Assembly: GCA_013398615.1 (NCBI GenBank)
Contig: VZSR01000680.1
Span: 2,578,993-2,642,992, forward strand
Length of the DNA: 64,000 bases
From: Brachypodius melanocephalos
Lineage: Eukaryota > Chordata > Aves > Passeriformes > Pycnonotidae
Reading direction: 5' to 3'
The translations under genes were made by a program, and so were the position numbers. The notes below the pieces were generated by a model. It did no database searches. It was not told the DNA's origin and saw only the letters and a program-made list of their open reading frames with translations. Positions 49,597 to 61,956 of the stretch are shown here, in pieces (the stretch's first letter is position 1; each line of letters opens with the position of its first letter).

Positions 49597-52500
49597 AAGT
49601 AGCTCTGGCAGAGCCTGAGAGACGAATTTAAATCTAATCATATCTTTTTCTTCCAGACTGTGTTGCCTTTATACAGAAATTAAGACCAAAACATCACCAC
49701 ATACACCTCTCCTGCTTGACATACACCATCACATGCAGAGGCACGTATCATGCTTTACAGCTAAAAAGGAAAAATTTTGTTTATCAATAACGAAGAAAGA
49801 GAGCATCAGTTCCTAAAGAGTTACTTGGTAGGAGACATTCAAGTGTTCTGAACTTCTCCAGCATCACTTTCCCACTAAAGGCTCACAGTAGCTACAGACA
49901 TGTGCTGGCTCCCCTGATGCTGCCCGTGATGATGCATCTGTCCCTGAGTGTTTGGGAACCAGCTGCTGATTTGCATGCACTGGCCCCTCTGCTGTTTGCC
50001 CAACCATGCTAAGTAGTTTTTGGCGTGGGAGTGTGAACAATTCTGTCTGCCCTGCAGAAAGCAGGGATAAATGAGAGGTTTGTCTTTTCCCCCTTCTCAC
50101 ATCATCATCCTGCCTGCCAGGCAGCCAGGGGGAGGATGGAGAGCGGAGCTGAAGTGGAACAAAAAGTTAGATGAAACTTACTGTGAATGCTGTTTTCCGT
50201 GTGCGTGCTGTCCTGTGGCTGTGTCCTCATCTCGAAACTAAAGCAGAGCAGCAGCTCTCGGTGGTACCCTGCATCGCATTTTGCATTGGATTTGTGTCCT
50301 CAGATTGTTCCAAAGTGAGTCAAGGTGAAAGCAGCCTGTGGTACATTACACTTCACATTTTAGGTGTATCTGTTGCGTACACTGAACGTAGCAACTCATA
50401 CTGTAAAATGCATACTCTGTCTTCTAAACCAAACAAGGGGTTGCTGAGTGCAAGTGCTTTGCAAGATTCAAGGTTGGCTACATCTGTTCAAAAAACAAAG
50501 TTATAAACCCACCAGAAGTCTGTGGTCAGGTGAAAATACTGCTGGCTGTGTAGTTTTAAATGCACAGGTTATACTGCCTGAGCAGAGCACTCTGTTTTTC
50601 CGGCCTCACAGCCTGACCATGTTTCAGTTTCCTGAGGGGCTCTCTGTCAGAAGTGAACTCTTCAGAGACCATCAGCCTGAAGTGTTCAACACACCAGTAC
50701 ATTCCTGTTTGTGTTTAACAGGTTTACTGGCTGCCTCCGAGTATAAATTACCCCATCAGTCCCTCTGCACTGTACTTTGCTTTGCTGCTTGAGAGTAGAG
50801 TGGATTTCTTCTGCACTGGGGATGGTTAGCAGCTCGTGCCCTGCAGTGTGAAAATTGATCATCCTCATCATTTATAAGGTTGCCAGAGTTAGCAGGTGTT
50901 AGAAGCAGAACTTCAGGTGAGGAGTATGCTGCAGAAATAGATAATCTATTAAGACACCAGCCTGCAGCGTTAGAAAGGTGAGCATGGATTTTGCTCTCTG
51001 TTTAATGCATATAAAGCTGTCAGTTTATAAACATGTCAATAAATTATCGTATTTTACTCTGCTAGAGGTGGTGCTTGGAAACTGAGAGAAGACAGAGAAT
51101 GCACTGGGTCTCACAGAGCCAGATTTTGATGGTTTGCACGGCTTTGTCTAACCTGCTTTCAGCTATTGAGTTCGAGAAGTTTTTGTTGTTTATTTTTGCA
51201 CTACATAGATAAGGAAACCATGATGGGGAATGCTGGCCAGATTTCAACCAGAGGAGCAAAAGCAGAGATGGGAGCAGAGCCAGGTCAAAATTCACCCTGG
51301 GAAGTCCATGGCCACCAAGAGGGCAGGCTGGGAGAAAGGCAGCATCCCCCATGTCTGCCCTGCACTTGGTGAAAGCAGCAAAACCTTCACACTGACTTCA
51401 GCAGTCAGTTCAGCAGGCAAAACTCTGCCCTCGTTTTGCAACACAGCTCTTGTTTTCCTCACTTTATTCTGCTTGGTAAATATCTTTGTTAGGTGAAGAC
51501 AGTGCTGTTAGCTTCTGCAGAGAATAAAACCAGAGAGATAAAAAGAGCCCATTTTCCTCCACTGTGGGCAGGACAATAAAAGAAGATGGAGAGAGGAAAA
51601 TAAGCAGGAAAATAGTCTAAGTGGGATTAGGTTTTCTTTCATGGACAGTACAGGGAAGCATTTTCATGACCTACTGATAGCAACGTGCACTGTGCTGTAA
51701 AATCCCTTCAGCTGCAAAGCCAACCTCTCATGACCTTGTTTTCACAAAACCAACTACTTCTTCTTAAGAAGGGTCAAAGAAGGTGGCATTCAAGTTTAGT
51801 TGACGCTGTACTGCTCGTGAAAGAATTATTGTTTGAATGACAGTTTCTGAAGCACTTTCTTCAGCAACACTGTTGTGCCCCCCTAGAAAAGCCTCCTGTG
51901 ACTGAGCTGGTTCAGCCTCACAAAACAAATGGGCATGTGGTGGGGGCATGTTTTTTTAAGAAACTAACTTCCCAGGAAAGCAGCAGGGCAGGAAGGGAGG
52001 GAAGTGAGAGAGTAAGAAATCCATCTAGTGAAAAGCAGTTTACTTCTTTTATGGCACCTTATGTTTTCCAAACACAATGTAAGTATTTTAATGATGGGAT
52101 CACCCCAGGGGTGGAGTGATGTGGCACATCCACCCACTCAGTTTAGCCACAGCCAAACGGAATTAGACTGGCTGCTTGCTGATTCGCAGTAATTTCAAGC
52201 CAAGTGGTCCTAGGTCATATTACTTTGGGGCTTTTCTCACAAGTTTCAGAGGTGCTGCTGAAACCCAGCAGTGTGAAGTGTTGGGTCTGTTTCAGAGCTG
52301 CCAGCACAGCTCCCAGGGCTTGTCCCAGTCTGTGGAACTTACTTGGCTGTTCTGGGTCTAGCACTGATCAGTCTAAAGCTCTCTTTGGACACGGGACTTT
52401 TGTACTAGTTGAACAAAAGGCAAAAATGTACTGTCACCTGCAGGTGGGAGGTGTCACTGTGTGTTTGTACAGGGGGTGATTTATTTATCACGTTGTTATC

Positions 52501-54635
52501 TGTAAGGGAGCACACACCTCATGGGAAGTTAGGGTACAACTCTTTTCTTTGTCAGCCGGATTTTCACAGTGATGTTTTCTTTGGTTTCATGCCTCAGCAG
52601 GTGAAGTACACATCAGAAGGCTGGTTAGATTTCTACACAACAGTTCTCCTTTGGGCAATTGTTCCTTGCATGGCATGGCAAAGAGGGAGGCAAAAAAAAT
52701 CACACGTGAGCCTTTCAAGCACTCCTCAGATGGTCCTGTAAAACCCTTTCATGTGTTATGGTCTACCTGCATCATGTCTCACCTTTCTCTTTTAGCTGCA
52801 GCAACAGCCTGGGGTCTGGAGTGCATTTTCTGCAGGAACAGCCCTTTATTCAGCAGAAGATGAACCTCACTAGCATTTTAGATGACAATTTCCATGTCTC
52901 TGAGCAAATCTACACCTCACCCCAGTTCCTTCAAAAAGAGTCCTACAGAAAACTCTGACCTCAATAAGCAGACCCTAATTCATAGGGGGAAGAGAATTTA
53001 CTTCATAAATAATTAAAGGCTACTACTTGTTTCTGTAGTACAATAGTATGCTACAGTTGAAAGCCAATGGAAATTCTTGCTACAGCCATGCAAGACATCC
53101 CTTCCCTAGGTCAGCTCTGACCCTTGCTCAGGCACAATCTCAATTCCTCTTCTGACAGAGATTCAGTTCTATATGCAGCTGTGGCTCTGGGACTTTCCAA
53201 AGCCGTTGTCTGGGAATCTGGCAAAGCAGCAGAATGCAATTCACTTCATGTTACCTCTTGCTAAAACAGAAATAAAAGGGTTGCCTATCTGTTAAAGAAG
53301 TAAAAACCAAACGAAAACAAGAGTGGTACAACTCTCCCAGGCTTCTTTTGGTGCTTGGTAGGAGGAAGGTAATGAGATCTCAGAGACTGGTGTGCCAGGA
53401 AGGAAGTTTCTCCCCATGTGCAGCGTACAATCAGCCAGGTGCAACACAAGGAAGGGAGGTTCATCTTCCTCTGAAGCGTAAGGTACTGGCTCCTGCCAGG
53501 GGCTCTGTACCAGAGGTCTGATCAGATATGGCCAATTTTATGTTCCTCTGCACAGTGGGTAAGCTTTGTAGCAAGTCAAACAATGAGTCATCTCATGAGG
53601 GGGAAAGAAAAATAAAGCTTTTATCGCCCATTGGATTGGAGATAATCTCTCCACTTGGGTATAAACAGCTCTTCACCGTGCTGTCTTCTCTCCAGGGGAA
53701 GGAAGCTATTTTATATTTGTCTGTGGAACAGATATTGAATTGTCATACCTCCCAAGCTTCTCTGCCTGGGCCCAGTAAAGGTAGCAGGCAAAATGTCTTT
53801 GATGGTAATGTGGTTGGGCCTCTGTGAGTAAACACGATAGCCTAGGCTGTATAAGCTGTATGAGCTGGCTGGCAGAAAGGAAGTACCAGATTCCCCTTGG
53901 CACCTTGGAAAATCTGTCCCCAAACCAAATATCCCTATTATTTTACTAAAACCTGCTATACCCTCTCACATGGGCCTAGTTACCTTGGTAATATTTGATT
54001 GCTGTACAGGAAACACAGGCTACAGCAGTGCCAAAGGTGGCACAGTCTTGGCCCTGGCTTTGCTCACGTAATGGCCCCTGGAGGAGGGGTGGGCCCACCT
54101 CTCTGCACAAGACCTGTGCTGATAATCACACTGTCACAGGGGAGCCCTTCCTCACAGACCCCACCCCAGCCACCTGGAGAGAAGCCATGGCTCTCTTGCA
54201 TTTGACAACTTCTCATTACTCTTGATCCATGAATGTCCAAGGGCTGTGGAGAGAGCACACCTCTCTTCCGTGAAAGGATACACACCAAGGATGGATGGCA
54301 CCAAGGACTTTGCCTCCTGCCCGCTCTGCACATCAGAAGGAGCACGTGCAGGAAAATCCTTTTGCACAGTGGAAACCTGGAATGAAATAAGTTCTGTGAG
54401 CTTTCTTCAGGATGCAGAGGCAGTTCTCATTTCTCAATATGTCACAGATAAACCAAAGTGCCAAAGTATTTCACGGTCCAGTACTCAGAGTAATCCTGCA
54501 CCAACATGACATTCCTCTCCCACACTTTCCCCTGAGCCTTTGCACGTTATGCTGTGGGGATAAAGGGGGGATTCAGTGATGTCTGCCTGTGTTCCTGTGC
54601 CTTGGTAACTGAACTGTGGTCTCTTTCTGGCACAG

Positions 54636-54800
54636 GTTTGCAGCCGGTTTACTGGAGCAGGGAAGATGTGGCACAGTGGCTCCGGTGGGCGGAGAAGGAG
54701 TTTTCCTTGAGGCCCATTGAGAGCAACACCTTTGAGATGAATGGCAAAGCTCTGCTGCTCCTGACCAAAGAGGACTTTCGATACAGGTCCCCTCATTCAG
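54636..54800 (+). CDS. ETV6: ETV6 coding exon 3 (first half of Pointed domain)
   Basis: Encodes the N-terminal half of the Pointed (PNT/SAM) domain that drives head-to-tail polymerisation of ETV6 and its transcriptional repression. The first two bases (GT) complete an Arg codon from exon 2; the frame then reads LQPVYWSREDVAQWLRWAEK and on to EDFRYRSPHS. It is 165 nt, the same as human exon 3, and phase 1-1. The acceptor is GGCACAG (ending 54635) and the donor is GTGAGG at 54801. The Ala codon at 54749-54751 corresponds to human Ala93, part of the polymer interface; it is conserved. The Lys of the TKED motif, the human K99 SUMO-acceptor position, is also conserved. Differences from human are conservative (for example Ile to Val, Asp to Glu, Lys to Arg). 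Identity is very secure. Confidence 0.98.
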
Positions 54801-57729
54801 GTGAGGATTATTTACAGAAACTGTGATTGGAAAGAGAGAGAGGAAGCTGCAACAAAAGCTGAACAGGGTCAGAGGAGGAAATGGTCGCCTTTGCTGGGGT
54901 GGGCTGGGAAAGGGAGGGTAAAGAGAGGACAGAGACACTTGTATGAGGCAAGGACAAAAAGGACAAAGAGGGAAGGAAATCCTCATACACCTGAGTTGTA
55001 GGCATATTTGAATGCAAATTCAAACCCAAACACCCAACCTGTTTATAGTTAACACTCCCTGCAGAACTCCCAGAAAGCAGGCTGCTCTGGCAGCACTTCA
55101 TGACTTCCAGCTCTTCCCTGTAAAGGCTTATCTGTTCACAGACCCAACTACAGCAGCAAGTTAATCAAGTGCTCCAGCCTCGTTAAGCAGCCCATATTAG
55201 CATTTTGCCTGCCAGTTGTCTTGGCTGAGGTGCTGCTAAAAGTGACTGCAAAACTCCTTCCTTGGGGACTTTGCCTCTATTTAACAGCCCCTGTGGGTTT
55301 TGCTTTGCTTTACCGTATTCTCACACGTGCTGGAGTCCAGCCCTCAGCGCAGCACAGCCAGGTGTGTGAATCAGTCTGCCTATTGCTCAAGTTATGTCTT
55401 CATTTATTCACAAAGGAGGTTTAGAAATGTCTGTGTTGCCTGCCTGTATTTGTATCCCCTGTGGTCTGTCTGCTCCAGTTTTACAGCCAAAGTAAGCCTC
55501 TGCCCTCCTTTGGCAGGGGTGTTTAACTAAATATGAGTTGTGAGCTTTGTTTTTTGTGACCACACGAGGTACTCCTGTTAAATATAAAGGCTTGCACTTC
55601 AGTCACTACAGGTGATCAAAGAGCTTGCACCAAGTGGTGACAGAATTGCTGTGAGGAGGCTTCCAGTGCACGGCTCACAGGGTGCAGGAGTACAGCTGCT
55701 GCTGCTGAGACCCAGCTGATAGTCAAGCTGTGGGTCTAATTCTGCATCAACCTGCTTGGCCACTCTCCACAACCATCCTCCTGCAGAATCTGCCTCACAA
55801 ACTGTTGCTAATGTTTAGTGCTTATAAAGATTTTTAAGCATGTGCTTCAAATCCAGGACTAGTTTTTTATGGAAGAAGAGCCCAGACATTAATGTCTGTT
55901 GTCAATGTAATACATTAGTGAGAACTAATGCCTAGAATTTTTTTTTTTTTTTAAATTCTGGTACACCACTTGGAGTGTAAAAATTAGCACTGCTTGAAGC
56001 AAAAGCAGTATTGAAAGCAGGGATGTGGGCAAGGACTCCAAAGGCCTTCTTCATGTATGTTGTCTGCAACTCCCCTTCCTGCCTGCAAGTTATGTTCCTA
56101 TTCTTCCTCTTGTGTGCCGTGAGGGCACTTGAAATAAGCAGGATTAAAGATGTTTCTAGGCTGGAAATAGAGTGTTCCCAGAGAAGAGCCTCTGACTTGC
56201 AAAATCTCACTTTATTCAGAAGGTTAAGCTGAATTTGGAATGAGATAACCCAGCTAAAGGCCTCCTCCCTTGCATTTTGTCTCTTCCTTCCCTCCAGGTA
56301 TTCCCCACTGACAGTAAATCTTGCGGAGGATATCTGAGTCAGTCCCTAAAAACTGAGATAACTGTAGGTAAAGGGACATTACCTCAGCATTTCCCAGAAT
56401 TAACTGTACGTGAAATTTAAGAAGTGTGAAAGAATGTTTGCCACAGAGGCATTAAGTTTTTCCAGACTGAAGCCACACGAAAGCTGTATCATTTCCCCTC
56501 ATGGTTAAAGCAGGACAAGGGCATCCACTCCCCCAGGCTTGCCAAGAAAGGGGCTCACAGCCCCACAGCTGTTCTGTTCAGGGCAGCCCAGGGAAGGGAG
56601 GCAGCAGAGGAGAGAGGGAGAGAGTAAAAAACAGTTTTCACCATCTTAACATTGCTGCATCTGGGTGATACAGAAGTCTCAGCTATTTCATTGTTAAAAA
56701 AAATACAGACAACTTTATGGATGTTTTCAGTAGCCTGAGCAGCCAATCAAAAGAGGTACAAATTTGCTACCTTATTGCTCGGAGTGTTGCAGCACTAGTT
56801 CTTTATGATTATGCCACTGTTGCATTCAATGATGGAAATTATGTGGTAAAATCACTTTTTAGACTTTCATGTAACTGGGTGCTCAAGGCTTTGTTTTTAA
56901 TTAGGTTTTCAGGTATTGCAATCACCTTTTAAAAATGCCCTAAAGTCACTGCTGAGACAGTAAAAGCAGCCTAGATGTTAAAAATAAAAGAAGCTGAACT
57001 ATGGAAAGCAGTATGGCTTTAACTGTTTCACACTGAGAAACTCAAGTTGCCCACAAATTAGAATATTGGCAGTTTACAGAGACAAGGGACAAATGGTGCA
57101 CAGCTTACAACCTGATAGAAACAATGACTAAAAAACCCCATGTTTGAGAAAACTCTCCCAGAAAACCTAACGTTTCCTAAGTGAAACTTTGCTCACTCCT
57201 TTTTCACAGAATATGTAATTGTTGCAACCTGTTCCACTGTAATATGAGCAGTGACAACAAAAGAGCAGGCAGAATGAAAAGTCAAGAGTCTTCCTATCCT
57301 CTGATGTACAATTTCACTTTGAAATGTGCAACCAGACCAAATGCATTAGTACCTTACGTGGTTCGTGTAGATGTTGGAGTAAGGTCTGCCATACAAGATG
57401 TAATTTATAAAATGCACAAAATAAGCAGTTAGTCCACTGGTCTCCTGGATATTGCAGTGTTATGCAGCATTAAGGAAAGGTATAACAATTTTGGTGCCAG
57501 GGAATGCCATTCTCTTTTGCCACAGTCACACTCAGAGGTGTGATGTGCCTTTTTATTTCCTTTCAGAGAAGAACTTTGCATTGCAGTGGGATGCAGGATT
57601 TTACTGCTAGCATTTTTGGGTCTGAAAATAGCACCCAGGAGCCATGAATTCGTTCATCAGATGGCTAAATGAGCCTTCTCATCAGTTACATACATTTTCA
57701 TTTCCTTGTTCCTGCTGTTTGTCTTTCAG
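54801..57729 (+). other. ETV6: ETV6 intron 3 (2.9 kb)
   Basis: Phase-1 intron within the Pointed-domain coding sequence. The donor is GTGAGG and the acceptor is a pyrimidine tract, TTGTTCCTGCTGTTTGTCTTTCAG, ending at 57729 (the last 24 bases). It contains a T15 tract at 55938-55952 and otherwise no gene or recognisable mobile element. Reading through from exon 3 reaches a stop at 54824-54826, so retention would truncate the protein within the Pointed domain. Confidence 0.93.
55938..55952. repeat. Poly-T tract (T15)
   Basis: Run of 15 T in intron 3. Too far upstream of the exon 4 acceptor to serve as its polypyrimidine tract. Confidence 0.9.
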
Positions 57730-57864
57730 GTGATGTTTTGTATGAACTCCTTCAGCATATCCTGAAGCAAAGGAAAGCTCGTATGCTCTTCACACCTTTC
57801 TTCCACCCTGGGAACTCTATCCATGCTCAGCCAGAGGTCATATTGCACCAGAATCACGATGAAG
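57730..57864 (+). CDS. ETV6: ETV6 coding exon 4 (second half of Pointed domain)
   Basis: Encodes the C-terminal helices of the Pointed domain and the start of the linker. GT completes Gly from exon 3; the frame then reads DVLYELLQHILKQRKARMLF and on through FFHPGNSIHAQPEVILHQNHDE. It is 135 nt, as in human, phase 1-1. The acceptor is TTTCAG ending at 57729 and the donor is GTAACT at 57865. The Val codon at 57735-57737 corresponds to human Val112, the second key residue of the polymerisation interface; it is conserved, so polymer formation should be intact. Compared with human there are small changes (Pro to Ala and Ile to Met after QRK, Ser to Thr before PFFHPGN). The family assignment is secure. 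Confidence 0.98.
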
Positions 57865-60800
57865 GTAACTGTTTCATTCTCATAGGAGCTGCCCTTACAG
57901 AGGCGAGTAGGAATTATGCCATTTTCTTGCTCCAAAGTTACTTAAATAAAGCTGCTCTCCTCCCTGTGTCTCCATAGCTTTGGAACAGTCAAATGGTCTA
58001 GTCAGTCAACAGGCCCCTCTCCATTTATCTTCTATTATTTTGCTCTGTTTCCAAAGCACCTTTAAAAGCTATGTCAGACACAGATTAAAAAGCAGAACGT
58101 TTTATTGACCCTATTGATTCCTTTTTCCTTACACCCAGATAGGCAGACAAAGTTGCTCCATGGGGTTTTAGTACCCTGGAGCTGCAGGTAAATGCAGTTG
58201 TTGGCAGAGCAGGGAGGGCAGCCCCAGAGGGGAATGTCCAGCTCCCAGTCCCTTCAGCTGACAGTGTCAGGACACCGTGCCAGGGCTCCTGGCACTGAGC
58301 CCATCACATTGCTCAGCTGTTGGGCTGCTGGAGCAATTCCTGGTGACACAAGTGGGCTTCTGCAGGTTTTCTCTCATTTTTACTATCAGAATTACTTGCT
58401 TAGGTCTGCCAGTGTGCACACACACCATGACTATCAGAGGTGATGAAAAAAGAATGGTTAAGTTTGCGGAATTGCGTATTTGGGCTGCTTCTACTACAAA
58501 ATGGAAGTGGGCTTCTTTTTCACTGGAAAACTGAGGTTTTAATTTTAATTTCTTTAAAAGTACACATACTGAAGTACTTCTTGGACTTCTTAGGTATGTA
58601 ATAGAAAATATAAAACTTAAGCTTTTTCAGAGGTCCTTTCCATTAAAGCATCAGGCAGAATTAATTTTTTTCAATTAAAATTAGTTTAATTTTCCAATTA
58701 AAAATCTAGGAAAAAGTAGTGTTACTCCTTTTTTGAGTAAACAGGAGAAGAGAGTATAAGCAAGTTTGGATGTCACCCTGGTCTCTGCTAACTGGAGAAA
58801 AGGTGTGCTAAATCTATTTGAAATTAATCTGTTTCAAGATTCAACATGGGATTGCAAGAGAAGATTCAGAGGTGCTGTCTTTTACAATTTGTCATTAAGA
58901 AACAACTTTGATTTCTTCCTTACAATACTCTGGCTGCTGATAGTAACACTGTTTTTGCTTAGAGAAATCCATGCTGTTGCTTGAAACTTCTCTTTATAAT
59001 GACAAAATTAGTTCTTGGTTTGCTGTGAGAGGAACTTCAAATAAGCAAAAGAAACTACAGCTTGCCTGCCACAAGACTGAGCAATCAAAAAATCCCTATG
59101 CCAAAAATTTACAGGCAGGTGAATTTGTTTGTTTTGACATTACTTCCTCCTGTTTCACAAAGTCACTTGGGAGAAACTAGCACTATTGAATTTTCATTTT
59201 CCTTCAGCAAAATACAACTTACTTAAAAATGGAAAAGGAATGTGAGGATCAGAACGTAACCCTTGCTAACTCACAAACTGGGACAGAGGGGACAGGTTTT
59301 ACCCTGGCACTATTTTGAGTGGTTAAACTTCAAAGGTGATGTATCTTTATTACAATCTCTCCTCACTCCAGTGATCTTTTCCATTTTCTGGCTCTTTTGC
59401 CTATTTCCTAATGGATTATACTTATGATCCTGCTTTTAAATGCTTTCCATCTAGTGGTGTCTTACTAGGCTTAAACAAAGGGGGTTTGGCTGTTCGAAAT
59501 CAATTGTCTGCAGTTCAGGATATTGGCTGGGAATGGGCTCTGTCCATGCTCTGAGGGATGAGCAATGCAAAGTGAATTACCTTCATCTCGTGGTCCTTGT
59601 GCTGGAGCTCTGAGTCATTTGATGGGAAGCTCACACTGTCACTCCCTGCACCTCTTTCCTTGGTGAGCAGAGAGTGCCAATCTTTGGGACTGTCGTGCCA
59701 GCAATTGCTCACTCCCAGAGTAAGTGCAGCCCCACCCATCTCTATGTGGATAGGTCAGCAAATTTCCTGGAGGTGAATTTCCTTTCACAGCTTTGTCTTC
59801 AGGAAAAGAGTGTTGCTCATTTGGAATGAAGAGCCAGAATGAATCCAGTGCTGCCTGAAATCATCTGCCATATGTGCTCAACTTACAATCACCAGATGTG
59901 CCAAGGAATGAATGTGATGAGGATTTTTTCTGTCCAGGGTCATTTGTGGCAGTCCTACTTGGAGCTGAGTTGGAATGGTTTTATGGCAATCAGCATCTTT
60001 GGCCATCAGGGGATTCTTTTGTTAAGTACTTGAAGAAAAAGATCTTAAGGGAAAGTGAACCACTAGTGTATATCCATTTGTGGTGTTTCCTCTTCCTGCT
60101 TTTTCAAGAGTTCCTTGGTCTCTACTTTGTGTCTCCTCCGTCCAGGTTCGGTATCACCATGGTTTGGAAGCAGACAGGCAGGAACACCTCTGTTTGGAGT
60201 TTGTCAGAGCCAGCTAATGTTTGCAGAAAGCTTGGTGAAAAGCACAGCAGGCCATTCCTTGCTGCTTTAAAGATAGCTGGTCCCTTCAGCCAAGGCATTA
60301 AATAAATAGGACAAACAACACAATATTCTGGTCTGTATTTACAGGCCATGAATGAGCACAGTGCATTTGAATGTACAGTGATAGGGTGGATGGTCTGTAG
60401 AAGATAGGACACTGAGTAAAATTTGGGAGTTGATTTTCTTTCTGTTGTGGCAAAGAAAGAAGGAAAGACAGCCACAGAGGTCGGTATAGTTGTAAATTTT
60501 TCCTCTTTGATCTTCATTTGGGCTGTCCCACGCTGTATTTAAAACTGTTTGGGTTTAAGCCAGAACAGTATATAGCTCTGGAGTTCCACGTCCTTCAGCT
60601 GTTCCACTGTGAGTGTCTTGAAGAGCCCAACAAATGCATTTTTCTTGTCTGGGACCGCAGGTGTGTGTAGCAAGTATTCTAGAGCAATGTAGGCTCTGCC
60701 TAAAACTCCACTTTTTCCTTTAGTATTCTTGTGCAGATGCTATGTCACTGCCTGGCACTACATTTTCTCAGGATGTGAGCTTTTCCTGTTCAGGCCTTCC

Positions 60801-61956
60801 CCAGGGTATGTGCTGATCCATCTCTGGATGCCTGCCTGGTTCCAGAGCAGCAGGAGCCCTTTAGTCTTCACCTCGACAGGGTCTTCAAACAGGTATCGCT
60901 GCCTTGGCAAGAGAGCAAGAGAATCATTGAATGTTCAGAGAACATGGAGTGAACAAACAGGCAGCCTCAAATAGGCAGCTACTTGTTCCAGAAGCTTCCT
61001 TCTGTTATCACCCAAGGCTTTCAACAAACAGCACTGAAATTTGATCTTTGTTTTTTCTGATAAAGACCTGTTAGTCACTGTAGCTCTGGTGGTGCTTTCC
61101 TCTTTGTCAGTAGTTTCCTAAGTCAAAATTGATGGCCTTAGCTAACCTGAAAGTTTTCATTGGCAAAAATTTTAATTTTGTGAGAGGATTGTTAGTGGTT
61201 TATCTCCCTACTACTGTTAAGCAGCACAGCTGGGAAAGTGTGTTCATGCAAAAGTGATGCTAGAAGTCCTCCTGCTGAAGCTCTATATGGGACAATCTAA
61301 GCTCTTATATGGGACAATCCATCAGCAGACCCCACAGACTAAATAAAAGAAGGTGAAAATATCCTTATGAAGATGTAACGTGCTCTTAAAATCAAGGCAG
61401 GGATGAAATGTAGGATTTCATAAAGAGCTTCCTACCAGTAGGGTTTTTTTAAAACAACCCAGTTCCTATTTCAGACTGACTTATTCTCTGCCTTTCCCTA
61501 AACTTCTACAATCTAAAACTTAATAACCAGGATTTTCCTGGAGACATTTTCCCTTTTTTCCTTTTTCTTTTACCTTACAGTGCTCATCATGGTAGTAAGA
61601 GGAATGACCTGGAGAGACATGAGTGGCAGAAGATAAGTTCAAAAAAACTGCACAGAAACACAGTTAGTACAGCTAAATCAGATCTTCCTTTCTTCACAAG
61701 TGTTCAGCCAGCTCCTCAAAATGGGATTTCTCTCAGTGTGTTTCCCAAGGAACTGTTGTTACGTGGTGGTGGAGGGAGATTGATTTCACTGTTTTCATTC
61801 TGTGCAGAAATAAGAACTATGTGCATTTATGCAGTACTTTCCTGGGCATCTGTAGTCCCACAAATAAAAACCATTTTGAAGCCGTCAGCAGTAGATCCTA
61901 TACCTTGACCACAATATAGACAGTCTGTATTTTGGGGCCTCTCTTTCTCTCCACAG
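57865..61956 (+). other. ETV6: ETV6 intron 4 (4.1 kb)
   Basis: Phase-1 intron. The donor is GTAACT at 57865; the acceptor is CCTCTCTTTCTCTCCACAG ending at 61956. It contains an AT-rich stretch at 58659-58707 with repeated CAATTAAAA blocks and a short AATTAAA/TTTAATT inverted repeat, and a two-copy 21-bp tandem duplication at 61279-61320. An AATAAA lies at 57945-57950, soon after exon 4. No gene is supported; frames such as 59874-60305 and 60122-60517 have no recognisable domain. Confidence 0.93.
61279..61320. repeat. Two-copy 21-bp tandem duplication
   Basis: Two adjacent copies of AGCTCTATATGGGACAATCT, the second beginning at 61300 with one inserted T (AGCTCTTATATGGGACAATC). The near identity suggests a local duplication by slippage. 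No function inferred. Confidence 0.85.

Larger units (their letters stand above)
5243..54635 (+). other. ETV6: ETV6 intron 2 (49.4 kb)
   Basis: This is the large intron between exon 2 and the first Pointed-domain exon. The donor is GTGAGT at 5243. The acceptor is CTCTTTCTGGCACAG ending at 54635. The phase is 1. It makes up most of the window and contains no exon I can support. In human ETV6 this intron is also very large and is reported to contain an alternative first exon (1B). I could not recognise a counterpart here. What it does hold is described in the sub-block entries: A/T homopolymers, a few short microsatellites, GC-rich patches, and repeated GGAAATTTCC palindromes. Several GC-richer patches (about 12.0-12.4, 15.65-16.35, 36.88-37.3, 46.9-47.1 and 49.2-49.45 kb) generate long chance open frames. 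Confidence 0.95.
41944..54635 (+). other. Intron 2 block E: no gene
   Basis: No ETV6 exon or other gene is supported here. GC-richer patches at about 46,920-47,140 and 49,200-49,450 explain the long chance frames there. A minus-strand 80-codon frame at 47627-47869 and a possible CR1/L3-type relic near 49,582 are listed separately. The interval closes with the exon 3 acceptor. Confidence 0.6.

Noticed and set aside
58635..58655. GAGGTCCTTTCCATTAAAG as a CR1 LINE 3' end
   Set aside because: Only a loose resemblance to the typical AGGTCCCTTCCAACC motif and no terminal octamer-like repeats.
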